A stretch of 47,573 nucleotides of DNA from Paenibacillus dakarensis (GCF_001373415.1 NZ_CDSE01000099.1:1-47573), one strand, 5' to 3'; numbered from the stretch's first letter, positions 1-7,603 are shown. The notes: a model not told the origin generated them from the letters alone. A program made the numbers and translations.

Positions 1-2
1 AG

Positions 3-1133
3 GCGGCGCAGCCGGCCACGCAGCCCGTGCCACCGCGGGCGATGCCTGCAGCGCAAGCGGCTCAGCCGCCAACACAGGCGCCGCCGCAGCTGCAATCGCC
101 GGTGGCTAATCAGGCGGCTGCTCAAGCTGCGGTCCCCGTAAATTCAGCAACGGCCCAGTCTGCAGGGTCTGCACAACCTGATATTCCTACACAACCAGCA
201 TCCGCACCACAGACAGCAGCGCCTACGCCGCAGACAGCGCCACCGCAGGCGACCCAGTCAGCCCATGCCCAATCCACCCCAGTACAGCAGGCAGCCGCTC
301 AGCCTTCCACAGGGACAGTGGCTGCCCAAACCGTAGCTGCACCAGCAACTACGCCAGCTTCGGTCAGAGCGGTGAACAACCCGGCATCGGCGCAAGTCGA
401 GACCATCAACACACCTGAATCTCCGGTCACCTCGAGCGGTGACCGGAGCACGAACGCCGTCACAGCAGCCCAAGGGACCCAGCCGCAGGCTGGCCCGGCT
501 TCAGTGGAGCGTCAGCCTTTAAACCCGGTACAACAACAGCTCGTATCGACCGCAGCCGTAAATCAGTCAGGGAAGGAGGCTGCTGAAACGCTCAAGGGAC
601 TGCTGCTTCAGCTGACTGGCACCCAGGATATCCCGCCAGCCCTGAAAGAGTCTGTACAGCAGGTCGTACAGCATCTTACAGGCCAGCAGCTGCTGTTGAA
701 TACGGACCGGACGGCCCCTTTTGCACAGGTTACCCTATTCATCCCGCTCCAGGGGCCAAGCGGAGAGCAGACAGCCTCCGTACATATTCAGTCCCGCAGG
801 GGCCGCAAGGGCGAGCTGGATTCAAGAAATTGCCGGCTGTGGTTTGATCTGGACATGAAGCAGCTGGGCCATACCGTGGTCGATGTTAATGTGGTGGATA
901 AGATCGTCAGCCTTCATATACGAAATGACCAGAAGTGGGCAGGAGAGCTGTTTGAATCGAAGCGTGAAGAGCTGGCAGCAGCTGTTGAATCGATCGGATA
1001 TCAGCTGTTCAGCCTGAAGTCCGGGCCGCTTCCCGAAAATACTTCTGTCAAGCTGGAGCCGCAGCAGCCAGCAGGAGGAACAGCTGGAGAATATACTCCA
1101 CAGATCTATAAAGGGGTGGACCTCAAAATATGA
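3..1133 (+). CDS. FliK-like protein (YlqG position), 5' end outside window
   Basis: The reading frame is open to the left edge, so the true start lies upstream and only the last ~377 codons are seen. The first ~190 residues are low-complexity, rich in Ala, Gln, Pro and Thr. From about residue 200 the sequence becomes folded in character, with a segment near residues 265-330 containing LWFDLDMKQLGH and a following alternation of beta-like and helical stretches. That layout (long Ala/Gln/Pro region, then a compact C-terminal domain) resembles flagellar hook-length control protein FliK, and the next gene, overlapping by 4 bases, is a FlhB C-domain homologue. B. subtilis has ylqG at this position before ylqH. 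The FliK-like call is an inference from domain layout and neighbour; a secreted or envelope function cannot be excluded. Base composition is clearly more GC-rich than in the flagellar operon. Confidence 0.6.
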   Translation, partial: AAQPATQPVPPRAMPAAQAAQPPTQAPPQLQSPVANQAAAQAAVPVNSATAQSAGSAQPDIPTQPASAPQTAAPTPQTAPPQATQSAHAQSTPVQQAAAQPSTGTVAAQTVAAPATTPASVRAVNNPASAQVETINTPESPVTSSGDRSTNAVTAAQGTQPQAGPASVERQPLNPVQQQLVSTAAVNQSGKEAAETLKGLLLQLTGTQDIPPALKESVQQVVQHLTGQQLLLNTDRTAPFAQVTLFIPLQGPSGEQTASVHIQSRRGRKGELDSRNCRLWFDLDMKQLGHTVVDVNVVDKIVSLHIRNDQKWAGELFESKREELAAAVESIGYQLFSLKSGPLPENTSVKLEPQQPAGGTAGEYTPQIYKGVDLKI

Positions 1134-1462
1134 GCCCGAAAAAATTTCCAAAGCCTGTCCCCAAGCCTGGACGCGACTCTGACCTTGCCATGAAAAGGGC
1201 GGTGGCATTGAAATATTCTCCCGAGCAGAGTGACGCTCCGATTGTTACCGCCAAGGGCCAGGGAAAAGTGGCGGAAGCGATCCTCGAGCGGGCGAGGGAG
1301 CATGGGGTGCCAGTCCAGGAGGATGCAGCCCTGGTTGAAGTGCTGTCCAAGCTGGATCTAGACCAGCAAATCCCGGCCGAGCTGTACCAGCTGGTGGCGG
1401 AGGTGCTGAGCTATGTATATCAGGCAGAAGGCATGGCCAGAAAAGGGGGCGGAACAGGATGA
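1130..1462 (+). CDS. FlhB C-terminal-domain homologue (EscU/YscU/HrcU-like, YlqH type)
   Basis: This 110-residue protein matches the cytoplasmic C-terminal domain of FlhB. The segments AVALKYSPEQSDAPIVTAKG and LYQLVAEVLSYVYQ line up with AVALKYDGSSMEAPEIIAKG and LFQAVAEVLAYVYK of the full FlhB encoded at 36231-37319. It has no membrane segments and no NPTH autocleavage motif; it starts just before the position where FlhB is cleaved, so it resembles a ready-made post-cleavage fragment. B. subtilis YlqH and the proteins called FlhX elsewhere have this architecture. Its ATG overlaps the stop of the FliK-like gene (ATGA) and its end overlaps yraN, so the three are probably co-transcribed. A role in export switching is inference. 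Confidence 0.85.
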   Translation: MSPKKFPKPVPKPGRDSDLAMKRAVALKYSPEQSDAPIVTAKGQGKVAEAILERAREHGVPVQEDAALVEVLSKLDLDQQIPAELYQLVAEVLSYVYQAEGMARKGGGTG

Positions 1463-1848
1463 AACCAGATATCCGTGGAAGACAACCGGCTAATCGCAGA
1501 CAAAAAGGGGCTGCCGCAGAGGAAGCTGCCGCGCAGCATCTCATCCAGAACGGTTACCGTATCCTGGACCGTAACTGGCGCTGCCGGACCGGCGAGCTCG
1601 ATATAGTGGCAGAGAAGGACAGCGTGCTGGTCATTGTAGAAGTGAGAAGCCGCAGTGGCAGCAGCAATTTCGGCACACCGAGCGAGTCGGTAGACCGGCG
1701 CAAAATGCAACAGGTCCGCAGCACGGCAGAGCATTACCTCCATGTCAAAAAACAGTACGGAAGACCGATCCGCTTTGATGTCATCGCTGTCATGCTGAAT
1801 GCTGAACTTACTACGGCTTCCATCGAACATATACCAAATGCATTTTAA
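1459..1848 (+). CDS. yraN: YraN-family (UPF0102) endonuclease-fold protein
   Basis: The 129-residue product has the family pattern: an N-terminal helix with GAAAEEAAAQHL, then NGYRILDRNWR, then the nuclease-like core GELDIVAEKD (Glu46, Asp48) followed by VLVIVEVRSR (Glu61, Arg63). This is the Holliday-junction-resolvase-like fold of UPF0102, whose cellular role is unsettled. Length is normal for the family (about 115-130 residues). The ATG overlaps the stop of the preceding ylqH-type gene by 4 bases, and a strong hairpin terminator follows about 110 bases downstream, so it is the last gene of its unit. The gene symbol follows the E. coli family name. Confidence 0.9.
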   Translation: MKPDIRGRQPANRRQKGAAAEEAAAQHLIQNGYRILDRNWRCRTGELDIVAEKDSVLVIVEVRSRSGSSNFGTPSESVDRRKMQQVRSTAEHYLHVKKQYGRPIRFDVIAVMLNAELTTASIEHIPNAF

Positions 1849-1958
1849 GAGAAAGAAGGGACAGCTTGATCGCAAAATCAAGCAAGCTGCAGGCGCCTTA
1901 AGGAATGTCGTCAACACCGGCTTTCTTAAAGCAGCAGCGTATTCCGTATTTATCCTGA

Positions 1959-2004
1959 AAACCGGTCTCCCCAGGCTAGCACGGAGACCGGTTTCGTTAT
2001 TTTT
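1959..2004 (+). terminator. Intrinsic terminator after yraN, probably bidirectional
   Basis: A 12-bp perfect stem (AAACCGGTCTCC at 1959-1970 pairing with 1983-1994) encloses a 12-base loop and is followed by a T-rich run (1996-2004). The A-rich flank on the left gives a short U-tract for transcripts from the minus strand, so it can also serve the convergent yifB/comM-type gene ending at 2020. Confidence 0.88.
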
Positions 2005-2019
2005 GTTAGTACATTCTCC

Positions 2020-3648
2020 TTACATACTGCCTGCCTCGTCAGACACAATCGTCTTTATGTCCAGCTGGCGGTACTGGATCGCTTCCGCAATATGAGACGT
2101 CGAAATGTCGCCTCCACCTTCCAGGTCGGCGATCGTACGCGAAAGCTTCAGGATCCGATCATAGGCACGCATGCTGAGTCCGAGCGCATCCAGCGTGGCG
2201 TGAAGCAGCTTCGCAGCCTCAGGATTAAGCGGGGCAAATCGCCTGAGGGCGCTGCCGTACAGTTCACTATTCCAGCGAAATGACGTGTTTCGGTAGCGCT
2301 TGAGCTGAATGTCCCGTGCTGCCTCCACCTCACTGCGCATATCTCCCGATGACAGAGGCTCCGAGGCACCTGGTATTTCCTTCGGGCGGGGCACCTCCAC
2401 CTGGATATCGATCCGGTCCAGCAGCGGACCGGATATTTTAGAGCGGTAGGCAGAGATTCTCTGCAAACTGCAGGTGCAGCGCTGTAAGGGGTGATCACTG
2501 CCGTAATAGCCGCACGGACAAGGATTCATGGAACAAGCGAGCATAAAACGGGCGGGATAAGTGAATACCGCCCGGGCCCGGCTGATCGTCACTTCATGAT
2601 CCTCCATTGGCTGTCTCAATACCTCCAGAACGCTGCGTGAAAACTCGGGGAGTTCATCCAGAAACAGGATGCCCCGGTGTGCAAGGCTTACTTCTCCAGG
2701 CTTCGGTATGGTGCCTCCGCCAATAAGACCTCCTTGGGAAATCGTATGATGCGGCGAGCGGAACGGACGCCGGCGCAGCAGACCGTCCGCTTGCTTCAGC
2801 TTACCCGCTGCGCTGAAGATTTTGGTCGTTTCCAGCGATTCCTGTTCCGTCAGCTCGGGCAGAATGGACGGCAGGCGCTTGATCAGCATGGTCTTGCCTG
2901 TACCTGGTGGTCCAATCAGCATAATGTTGTGCATCCCGGCTGCGGCGATCGTAAGGGCGCGTTTAATATGCTGCTGGCCGATCACATCCCGGTAATCCTC
3001 CAGCTGATCCTCATTCAAGCGATTCACAGAGCGTCCACCCTTCCCGGCTGGAATGATTCCATCTGTAAGCCTCTCCAGTTCCACATGAACAGGTGCTGCT
3101 GTAGCACCGAGCCCTACAACTGCCTCCGAATTACCCTCAACTCCAGCCGCAGAATCCCGCAGATCATTCAAATGCCTGATACTGTAGATTTCTATGCCGC
3201 CGATCAGGGCGGCTTCCGGCGCATTTTCCAGCGGCAGCAGCACACCCTGAAAGCCGTCCCTCTTGGCGCGTTCTACCATCGAAAGTACGCCGGTTACCGG
3301 CCGGAGGCTGCCGTCCAGCGACAGCTCGCCGATGATGAGGAGCCGTTTCGTATCGGGCAGAATCAACTGACCACTCGTCGTCAAAATGCCAAGGGCGATC
3401 GCCAGATCGAAAGCTGCCCCTTCCTTCCGCAGATCCGCAGGCGCGAGGTTTACAGTAACCCGCTGAAGCGGATAAGTATAGCCGCAATTTTTGATCGCAG
3501 CCCGAACACGTTCCACCGATTCACGGATCGAGGAATCCGGCAGCCCGATGATGGAGGTTTGGGGGAGCCCGTTGGCCAAGTCTACCTCCACCTGAATCAT
3601 CACGCCATCAATGCCATAAAGACAAGCACTGTATAATTTTCCATACAT
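2020..3648 (-). CDS. YifB/ComM-type Mg-chelatase-like AAA+ ATPase
   Basis: The 542-residue protein has the ComM/YifB architecture. An N-terminal domain with IIGLPDSSIRESVERVRAAI and VNLAPADLRKEG is followed by an AAA+ core with Walker A GPPGTGKT at residues 246-253, Walker B ILFLDELPEF, and the CSMNPCPCGYYG and DRIDIQVEVPRP motifs, ending in a helical Mg-chelatase C domain. ComM of Haemophilus and Vibrio is a branch-migration helicase in natural transformation; the function of Bacillota homologues is less clear. A stretch at about 165-210, between the N-domain and the core, looks unconserved and makes the protein slightly longer than usual. ATG 3648 is preceded by a good GGAAGG ribosome binding site. 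It is a single gene on the minus strand, divergent from the sugar ABC operon. Confidence 0.92.
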   Translation of the reverse strand: MYGKLYSACLYGIDGVMIQVEVDLANGLPQTSIIGLPDSSIRESVERVRAAIKNCGYTYPLQRVTVNLAPADLRKEGAAFDLAIALGILTTSGQLILPDTKRLLIIGELSLDGSLRPVTGVLSMVERAKRDGFQGVLLPLENAPEAALIGGIEIYSIRHLNDLRDSAAGVEGNSEAVVGLGATAAPVHVELERLTDGIIPAGKGGRSVNRLNEDQLEDYRDVIGQQHIKRALTIAAAGMHNIMLIGPPGTGKTMLIKRLPSILPELTEQESLETTKIFSAAGKLKQADGLLRRRPFRSPHHTISQGGLIGGGTIPKPGEVSLAHRGILFLDELPEFSRSVLEVLRQPMEDHEVTISRARAVFTYPARFMLACSMNPCPCGYYGSDHPLQRCTCSLQRISAYRSKISGPLLDRIDIQVEVPRPKEIPGASEPLSSGDMRSEVEAARDIQLKRYRNTSFRWNSELYGSALRRFAPLNPEAAKLLHATLDALGLSMRAYDRILKLSRTIADLEGGGDISTSHIAEAIQYRQLDIKTIVSDEAGSM

Positions 3649-3936
3649 AACAAAACACCTTCCTTCAGATCAATCCGCACATAAAGAACGGGTGGTGACC
3701 GGAAAAAAGGTGCTTCCTTATTTTCACGTAATCTTGTATTCTAACGGTATTTTATGGCACAAGCACAGTGAAGTCAATATTTACTGAATTTAAGATGATT
3801 GCCATATTTTAAGATTCTAAAGTTTGGGCAGTAACGAGAAGGATTGGAAATAGCGTACTAACCAGTATCGAGATAAAATCAATGGCAAGCGCATCAATTG
3901 ATAGCGTTTACAAAGAACAAAAAAGGAGAGGGTTAT
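3649..3936. promoter_or_regulatory. Divergent intergenic region with the ABC-operon control sequences
   Basis: These 288 bases separate the yifB-type gene from the lipoprotein gene. Bases 3813-3847 and 3869-3912 recur, with 33/35 identity in the first block, at 7499-7533 and 7537-7578. Such conservation in otherwise eroded DNA suggests that the blocks hold the promoter and operator of the importer. No convincing -35/-10 pair could be assigned. The yifB-type gene has its ribosome binding site within 3650-3660. Confidence 0.6.
3887..3912. promoter_or_regulatory. Palindromic operator / cre-like site before the sugar ABC operon
   Basis: AAGCGC (3887-3892) and GCGTTT (3904-3909) flank the perfect palindrome ATCAATTGAT. 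The right part, TGATAGCGTTTACA at 3899-3912, matches the CcpA cre consensus TGWAANCGNTNWCA at all but one defined position. It ends 24 bases before the lipoprotein ATG, a position suited to repression. Carbon catabolite control of a sugar importer by CcpA, or binding of another LacI-type regulator, is inferred. Confidence 0.5.
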
Positions 3937-5472
3937 ATGAAAGCACGAGCTAAAAAGTGGATTTCCATTTCTCTGGCAGCCATGATGGCAGCTTCCCTGC
4001 TGGGAGGCTGTGGTAAAGAGGAAGCGTCACCGAATACTGGAGGAGGCGGTGGAGATAAAGAGAGTAAGCCGATAACGCTGTCCATGATGACCAGTTCGCA
4101 CACCAGCTTCCCTTATAAGGAGGACTGGCCCATTTATAAATTTTATAAAGAGAAAACCAATATTGGCTTTAAGGTCCAGCCGGTCATGGACGATTATGCA
4201 ACTGTAATGAACTTGGCCATTTCGTCAGGCGAGATGCCTGATCTTATGCTGGTGACCGACCTGAGAGCGGCAAATACCTATGGTTCTAGTGGAGCGTTTG
4301 TCAACTTCTTTGACCATCTGGACATCATGCCGAACTACAAGAAATTCCTTGATGAAAATCCTGATGCCAAGGCCTCGATTCTGTCGCCGGAGGGAAAAAA
4401 CTACATTCTGCCGTTATCCGGGCTTGAGCAGCAATCACGCCGCTCCTGGCTGTACCGCGCCGATATTTTCAAAAAACATAATCTGACTCCGCCGACAACC
4501 TACGAAGAGCTGTACACCGTTTCCAAAAAGCTGAAGGAAATTTATCCGGACAGTTATCCAATCGCTGCATTCAATAACTTGTCTACGCTCGAGAAAATGG
4601 CACCGGGCCTGAATACAAGAAACACCTACTATTATGACTACGAAAAAAATGAATGGCGCTATGGTCCAACTGAAGAGAATTACAAGACGCTCGTTACTTA
4701 CATGAATAAGTTCTATAAAGAAGGTCTTGTCGCTCCTGATTTTATGGCACTCAAACGCAAGCAGTTCAATGACGCGCTCTTGCAGGACAAATCTTTTATT
4801 TCCATTGACTATATAGGGTTAATTGATGAAATTCCACAGATGCTGGGTGACCAAGCGGGAGATTTCAGTCTGGAGTTTATGGCTCCGCCTGTCGGCTCGC
4901 CGGACGGAAAACCGGAGAATATCTTCTCTGGATTGCTCGGTGACGGATTTGCCGTATCTGAAAAGTCCAAGGAAAAGGAAGCGCTGCTGAAATATATCGA
5001 TTTCCTTTACTCTCCTGAAGGCATTGAAATTGCAACCTGGGGTAAGGAAGGCGAAACCTACACCGTGGAGAATGGGGCCAAAAAATTCAAGGCTGAGTAC
5101 GAGGGCTTTGGCGATCTCCGTAAGAAGACAGGCATAGCAACCTACGGCTCGTATTTTGTGCTCGATATGAAAGCCTATGATCCAATGAACAGCGAAAAAA
5201 TGCAGAGTGCAATGGATCAAATCGGTAAACACGAGACCAAAGCCCAACCACGCCTGCCATTTACCAATGAAGAAAATGAAGTGATCAGCTTGGTGGGTGA
5301 GTCTGTCAAGAAATATATGGAAGAATCCATTTCGAAGTTCATTCTGGGGCAAAAGAGTATGGACGAGTGGGACGCATACGTCGCTGAAGTTAATAAACTT
5401 GGAGTGGACAAAGTTCTGGACGTTTACCGCACAGCTTATGAACGGAATCAGAAGTTCGTAGAACAAAAATAA
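3937..5472 (+). CDS. Extracellular solute-binding lipoprotein of a CUT1-type sugar ABC importer
   Basis: The 511-residue protein begins with a lipoprotein signal: basic MKARAKK, a hydrophobic stretch and the lipobox LLGGC with lipidated Cys25. A Gly/Ser/Lys linker follows, then a large periplasmic-binding-type domain resembling the LplA/YtcQ group of family 1 oligosaccharide-binding proteins. ATG 3937 was chosen over the in-frame TTG at 3898 because AAAGGAGAGGG lies at the right distance and the signal peptide begins here. It would capture an oligosaccharide at the outer face of the membrane and deliver it to the two permeases downstream; the substrate cannot be read from sequence. The gene heads the operon and is separated from the first permease by 125 bases containing a hairpin, as is common where the binding protein is made in excess. 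Confidence 0.92.
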   Translation: MKARAKKWISISLAAMMAASLLGGCGKEEASPNTGGGGGDKESKPITLSMMTSSHTSFPYKEDWPIYKFYKEKTNIGFKVQPVMDDYATVMNLAISSGEMPDLMLVTDLRAANTYGSSGAFVNFFDHLDIMPNYKKFLDENPDAKASILSPEGKNYILPLSGLEQQSRRSWLYRADIFKKHNLTPPTTYEELYTVSKKLKEIYPDSYPIAAFNNLSTLEKMAPGLNTRNTYYYDYEKNEWRYGPTEENYKTLVTYMNKFYKEGLVAPDFMALKRKQFNDALLQDKSFISIDYIGLIDEIPQMLGDQAGDFSLEFMAPPVGSPDGKPENIFSGLLGDGFAVSEKSKEKEALLKYIDFLYSPEGIEIATWGKEGETYTVENGAKKFKAEYEGFGDLRKKTGIATYGSYFVLDMKAYDPMNSEKMQSAMDQIGKHETKAQPRLPFTNEENEVISLVGESVKKYMEESISKFILGQKSMDEWDAYVAEVNKLGVDKVLDVYRTAYERNQKFVEQK

Positions 5473-5505
5473 CAGAATGAATAAACGCTAAATCAAGAAC
5501 TTATA

Positions 5506-5555
5506 AAACCATGCCTCCGGCTGAAGCACTTGGTCTATGCCGGAGGGTTTCCTTT
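5506..5555 (+). terminator. Intercistronic hairpin (attenuator) between lipoprotein and permease genes
   Basis: CCTCCGGC (5514-5521) pairs with GCCGGAGG (5539-5546), extended by AAACC/GGGTTT with a small bulge, and is followed by TTTCCTTTT. It looks like a leaky terminator or 3'-end stabiliser that would lower permease expression relative to the binding protein. Its effect is inferred from structure and position. Confidence 0.65.
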
Positions 5556-5597
5556 TAAGGGTTTGATGTGAAATATGGGTGGAGGAGGAATCATCGT

Positions 5598-6518
5598 ATG
5601 AAGAAAGCCGGACAGCCCAGTTTTCTAAGCAGGGTAAGTAGAGATAAATATTTACTGATATTGCTCCTGCCCTGCGCACTTTATTATCTGATTTTTAAAT
5701 ATGTCCCTATTTTCGGGATCATTATCGCATTTAAAGACTTCAACCTGGTCAGAGGGATTTCAGAGAGCAGCTGGGTCGGGTTTAAATATTTCAAAATGTT
5801 CTTTAATACGCCAGATTTCTGGCCCGTACTGAGAAATACGTTTCTGCTTGGCTTCTATAAACTGGTCATCGGATTTCCGGCACCGATTATTCTGGCGCTG
5901 CTCATCAATGAGGTAAGAAAGTCCTTTTTGAAGCGCTTTGTGCAGACGGTCAGCTATCTTCCGCATTTTATTTCCAATGTGGTTGTTGCAGGCATAGCCG
6001 TAATGTTCCTGTCTCCTACAGGAGGGATGATTAACAACATTCTGCATGCGATTGGATTTGAAAAAATCAACTTTTTGGTTGAAGCCTCCTGGTTCAGAAC
6101 CATCTACATTTCGACGGATATCTGGCAGCATATTGGCTGGGGAACAATTATTTATCTCGCGGCACTGACGGGCATTGACCCTCAGCTGTACGAGGCGAGC
6201 AGAATGGATGGAGCAAACCGCTGGAAGCAAATGAAGCACATAACACTGCCGGGGATTGCACCGGCGATCGTCATTATTCTCATTCTGGATATCGGAAAAA
6301 TATTGGAGATTGGCTTTGAAAAGGTATATCTGCTGGCAACGCCTGCTACGTATTCAACGGCGGACATTATATCAACCTATGTCTACCGGATCGGTCTGAC
6401 GCAGGGTAACTACAGCTATGCGACAGCCATCGACCTGTTTACAGGAATTATCAGTTTTATATTTATCATTTCCGCAAATACGTTCAGCCGCAAGGTCAGC
6501 GGCAGCAGCATCTGGTAA
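5598..6518 (+). CDS. CUT1-type sugar ABC transporter permease (LplB-like)
   Basis: The 306-residue membrane protein has about six hydrophobic segments; the first includes YLLILLLPCALYYLIF. The EAA loop that contacts the ATPase reads EASRMDGANRWKQMKHITLP near residues 197-216. This pattern is typical of the LplB/MalF-like permeases paired with LplA/YtcQ-type lipoproteins. ATG 5598 follows GGAGGAGG at good spacing; the upstream ATG at 5568 has no ribosome binding site. It forms a heterodimeric channel with the next gene's product, 12 bases downstream. No ATP-binding gene is present in the operon; in Bacillota such systems commonly share an MsmX/MsmK-type ATPase encoded elsewhere. Confidence 0.93.
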   Translation: MKKAGQPSFLSRVSRDKYLLILLLPCALYYLIFKYVPIFGIIIAFKDFNLVRGISESSWVGFKYFKMFFNTPDFWPVLRNTFLLGFYKLVIGFPAPIILALLINEVRKSFLKRFVQTVSYLPHFISNVVVAGIAVMFLSPTGGMINNILHAIGFEKINFLVEASWFRTIYISTDIWQHIGWGTIIYLAALTGIDPQLYEASRMDGANRWKQMKHITLPGIAPAIVIILILDIGKILEIGFEKVYLLATPATYSTADIISTYVYRIGLTQGNYSYATAIDLFTGIISFIFIISANTFSRKVSGSSIW

Positions 6519-6530
6519 GGAGGGGCTGAA

Positions 6531-7394
6531 ATGAAACAACGATTTGGATGGTTTGACGTGTTAAACGCCCTGATATTGTCAGGAGTCGTTGCTGCTTGTC
6601 TGTACCCGTTTATATACATGCTGGCAGTATCACTCAGCGATTCGGCTTCCATAGCCAAGGGGCAGGTTTGGTTATGGCCAAAGGGCTTCAACCTGGACAT
6701 GTACCGATATGTGTTTGAAGATGGACGTGTATTAAAAGGTTACAAAAACACCCTGATCTACACATCTTTGGGGACGTTCATCTCCCTCATCGTGACGGCT
6801 CTCGGAGCCTATCCGCTGTCGAAGAGCAAAATGGTAATGGGCAAGCCGATTTTACTTATGATTGTCTTTACGATGTTCTTCAACGGCGGGATGATTCCTA
6901 CTTTCCTCGTAGTAAAGGAATTAGGATTTATTAATACCGTCTGGGGAATGGTGCTGCCCGGTGCGGTAGCCACCTGGAATTTACTGATTATGCGAACCTT
7001 CTTTTTGGGCCTTCCGCAGGAGCTGGAGGAGTCAGGCAAAATTGACGGGCTGTCCGAGATCGGAATCTTTTTCCGGATCGTGCTTCCCCTGTCCAAGCCT
7101 GTGCTCGCTACCATTGGCTTGTTCTATGCCGTCAGCATGTGGAATAACTTTATGGGTCCGCTTCTATATCTGCGTGAGGCTGATCTACAGCCCCTTCAGG
7201 TTATCCTCCGGAATATCGTCCTTTCAGGACAGTTTACCGGGACGGAAGGGCCGGTTGTCGGAGATATTGTCGTCGTAGAGGATGGCTTGAAATTCGCCAC
7301 AATCATGGTCTCCACACTGCCGATTCTTATGGTCTATCCTTTTATTCAGAAATACTTTGTTAAAGGCGCTCTGATTGGATCTGTAAAAGGTTAA
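6531..7394 (+). CDS. CUT1-type sugar ABC transporter permease (LplC/YtcP-like)
   Basis: The 287-residue protein has about six membrane segments and the permease EAA loop ELEESGKIDGLSEIGIFFRI near residues 164-183. The N-terminal LSGVVAACLYPFIYMLAVS and C-terminal LPILMVYPFIQKYFVKG are characteristic of the LplC/YtcP group, partner of LplB-type permeases. ATG 6531 is preceded by TAAGGAGGGG. The last codons, KGALIGSVKG and stop, are repeated in decayed form at 7656-7688, evidence of an ancient duplication of this operon. A two-tier hairpin terminator follows directly. Confidence 0.93.
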   Translation: MKQRFGWFDVLNALILSGVVAACLYPFIYMLAVSLSDSASIAKGQVWLWPKGFNLDMYRYVFEDGRVLKGYKNTLIYTSLGTFISLIVTALGAYPLSKSKMVMGKPILLMIVFTMFFNGGMIPTFLVVKELGFINTVWGMVLPGAVATWNLLIMRTFFLGLPQELEESGKIDGLSEIGIFFRIVLPLSKPVLATIGLFYAVSMWNNFMGPLLYLREADLQPLQVILRNIVLSGQFTGTEGPVVGDIVVVEDGLKFATIMVSTLPILMVYPFIQKYFVKGALIGSVKG

Positions 7395-7398
7395 TCAG

Positions 7399-7474
7399 CC
7401 GGCCATTCACCCGTTGTCCCGGAAATGCTGTTATTTCCGGTATACCTCAGGGTGAAGGCCGGTTTATTTTCTTT
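7399..7474 (+). terminator. Two-tier terminator of the sugar ABC operon
   Basis: The outer stem is CCGGCC-A-TTCACCC (7399-7412, one bulged A) against GGGTGAAGGCCGG (7450-7462). An inner perfect stem is CCGGAAAT (7419-7426) against ATTTCCGG (7433-7440). A T-rich tail follows at 7463-7474. Bases 7411-7465 align without gaps to the 3' end of the AraC-type gene (7707-7761), with about 41 of 55 positions identical by hand count. Confidence 0.85.
7411..7465. repeat. Decayed copy of the 3' end of the AraC-type gene
   Basis: Read on the minus strand, this 55-base segment aligns base for base with 7707-7761, the last codons of the AraC-type regulator. Both begin (plus strand) with CCGTTGTCCCGGA and end with GGCCGGTTT. 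Here the frame is open but the protein sequence is no longer conserved, so it is a sequence relic rather than a gene. It now forms the right side of the ABC-operon terminator. Confidence 0.65.
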
Positions 7475-7498
7475 ATTTCATATATTTTACATATTTAC

Positions 7499-7578
7499 GA
7501 TTCTCAAGTTTGGGCAGTAAGGAGAAGGATTGGGAGCGAGATAGATCAATGTCAAGCGCATAATTAATAGCGCTTACC
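7499..7578 (+). repeat. Second, shortened copy of the ABC-operon control region
   Basis: Bases 7499-7533 match 3813-3847 at 33 of 35 positions. Bases 7537-7578 match 3869-3912 with a few changes; an 18-base difference separates the blocks. The operator here is a clean inverted repeat, AAGCGC (7554-7559) and GCGCTT (7570-7575) around ATAATTAATA. The cre-like part has two more mismatches than the first copy. No intact gene follows it. Confidence 0.8.
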
Positions 7579-7588
7579 AAAAACAGAA

Positions 7589-7603
7589 ATGAAAGCTAAA
7601 TGG
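7589..7603 (+). pseudogene. Remnant of a lipoprotein start (second importer copy)
   Basis: ATGAAAGC, then TAAA and TGG, aligns with the start of the intact lipoprotein gene at 3937 (ATGAAAGC, gap, GCTAAA, gap, TGG), at the corresponding distance from the repeated operator. The AAGGAGAGGG ribosome binding site of the intact copy is not preserved. The gene is broken off after a few codons where a hairpin begins. The match is short, so this call rests mainly on position. Confidence 0.45.

Noticed and set aside
1130..1462. Reading the small FlhB-like gene as a truncated flhB pseudogene
   Set aside because: The frame is intact, translationally overlaps both neighbours, and free-standing FlhB C-domain genes exist at the same position in Bacillus.
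1799..2095. Open frame overlapping the end of yraN and running through the terminator
   Set aside because: It crosses the 12-bp terminator stem and the end of the convergent gene, has no ribosome binding site and no protein-like pattern.
2677..3636. 319-codon open frame opposite the yifB-type gene
   Set aside because: It is the antisense shadow of a clearly conserved AAA+ gene, with Cys/His/Arg-rich, unstructured composition.
3821..3852. Sigma-A promoter with TTGGGC as -35 for the ABC operon
   Set aside because: No acceptable -10 occurs at 16-18 bases in either copy of the repeat, so I describe the block only as conserved.
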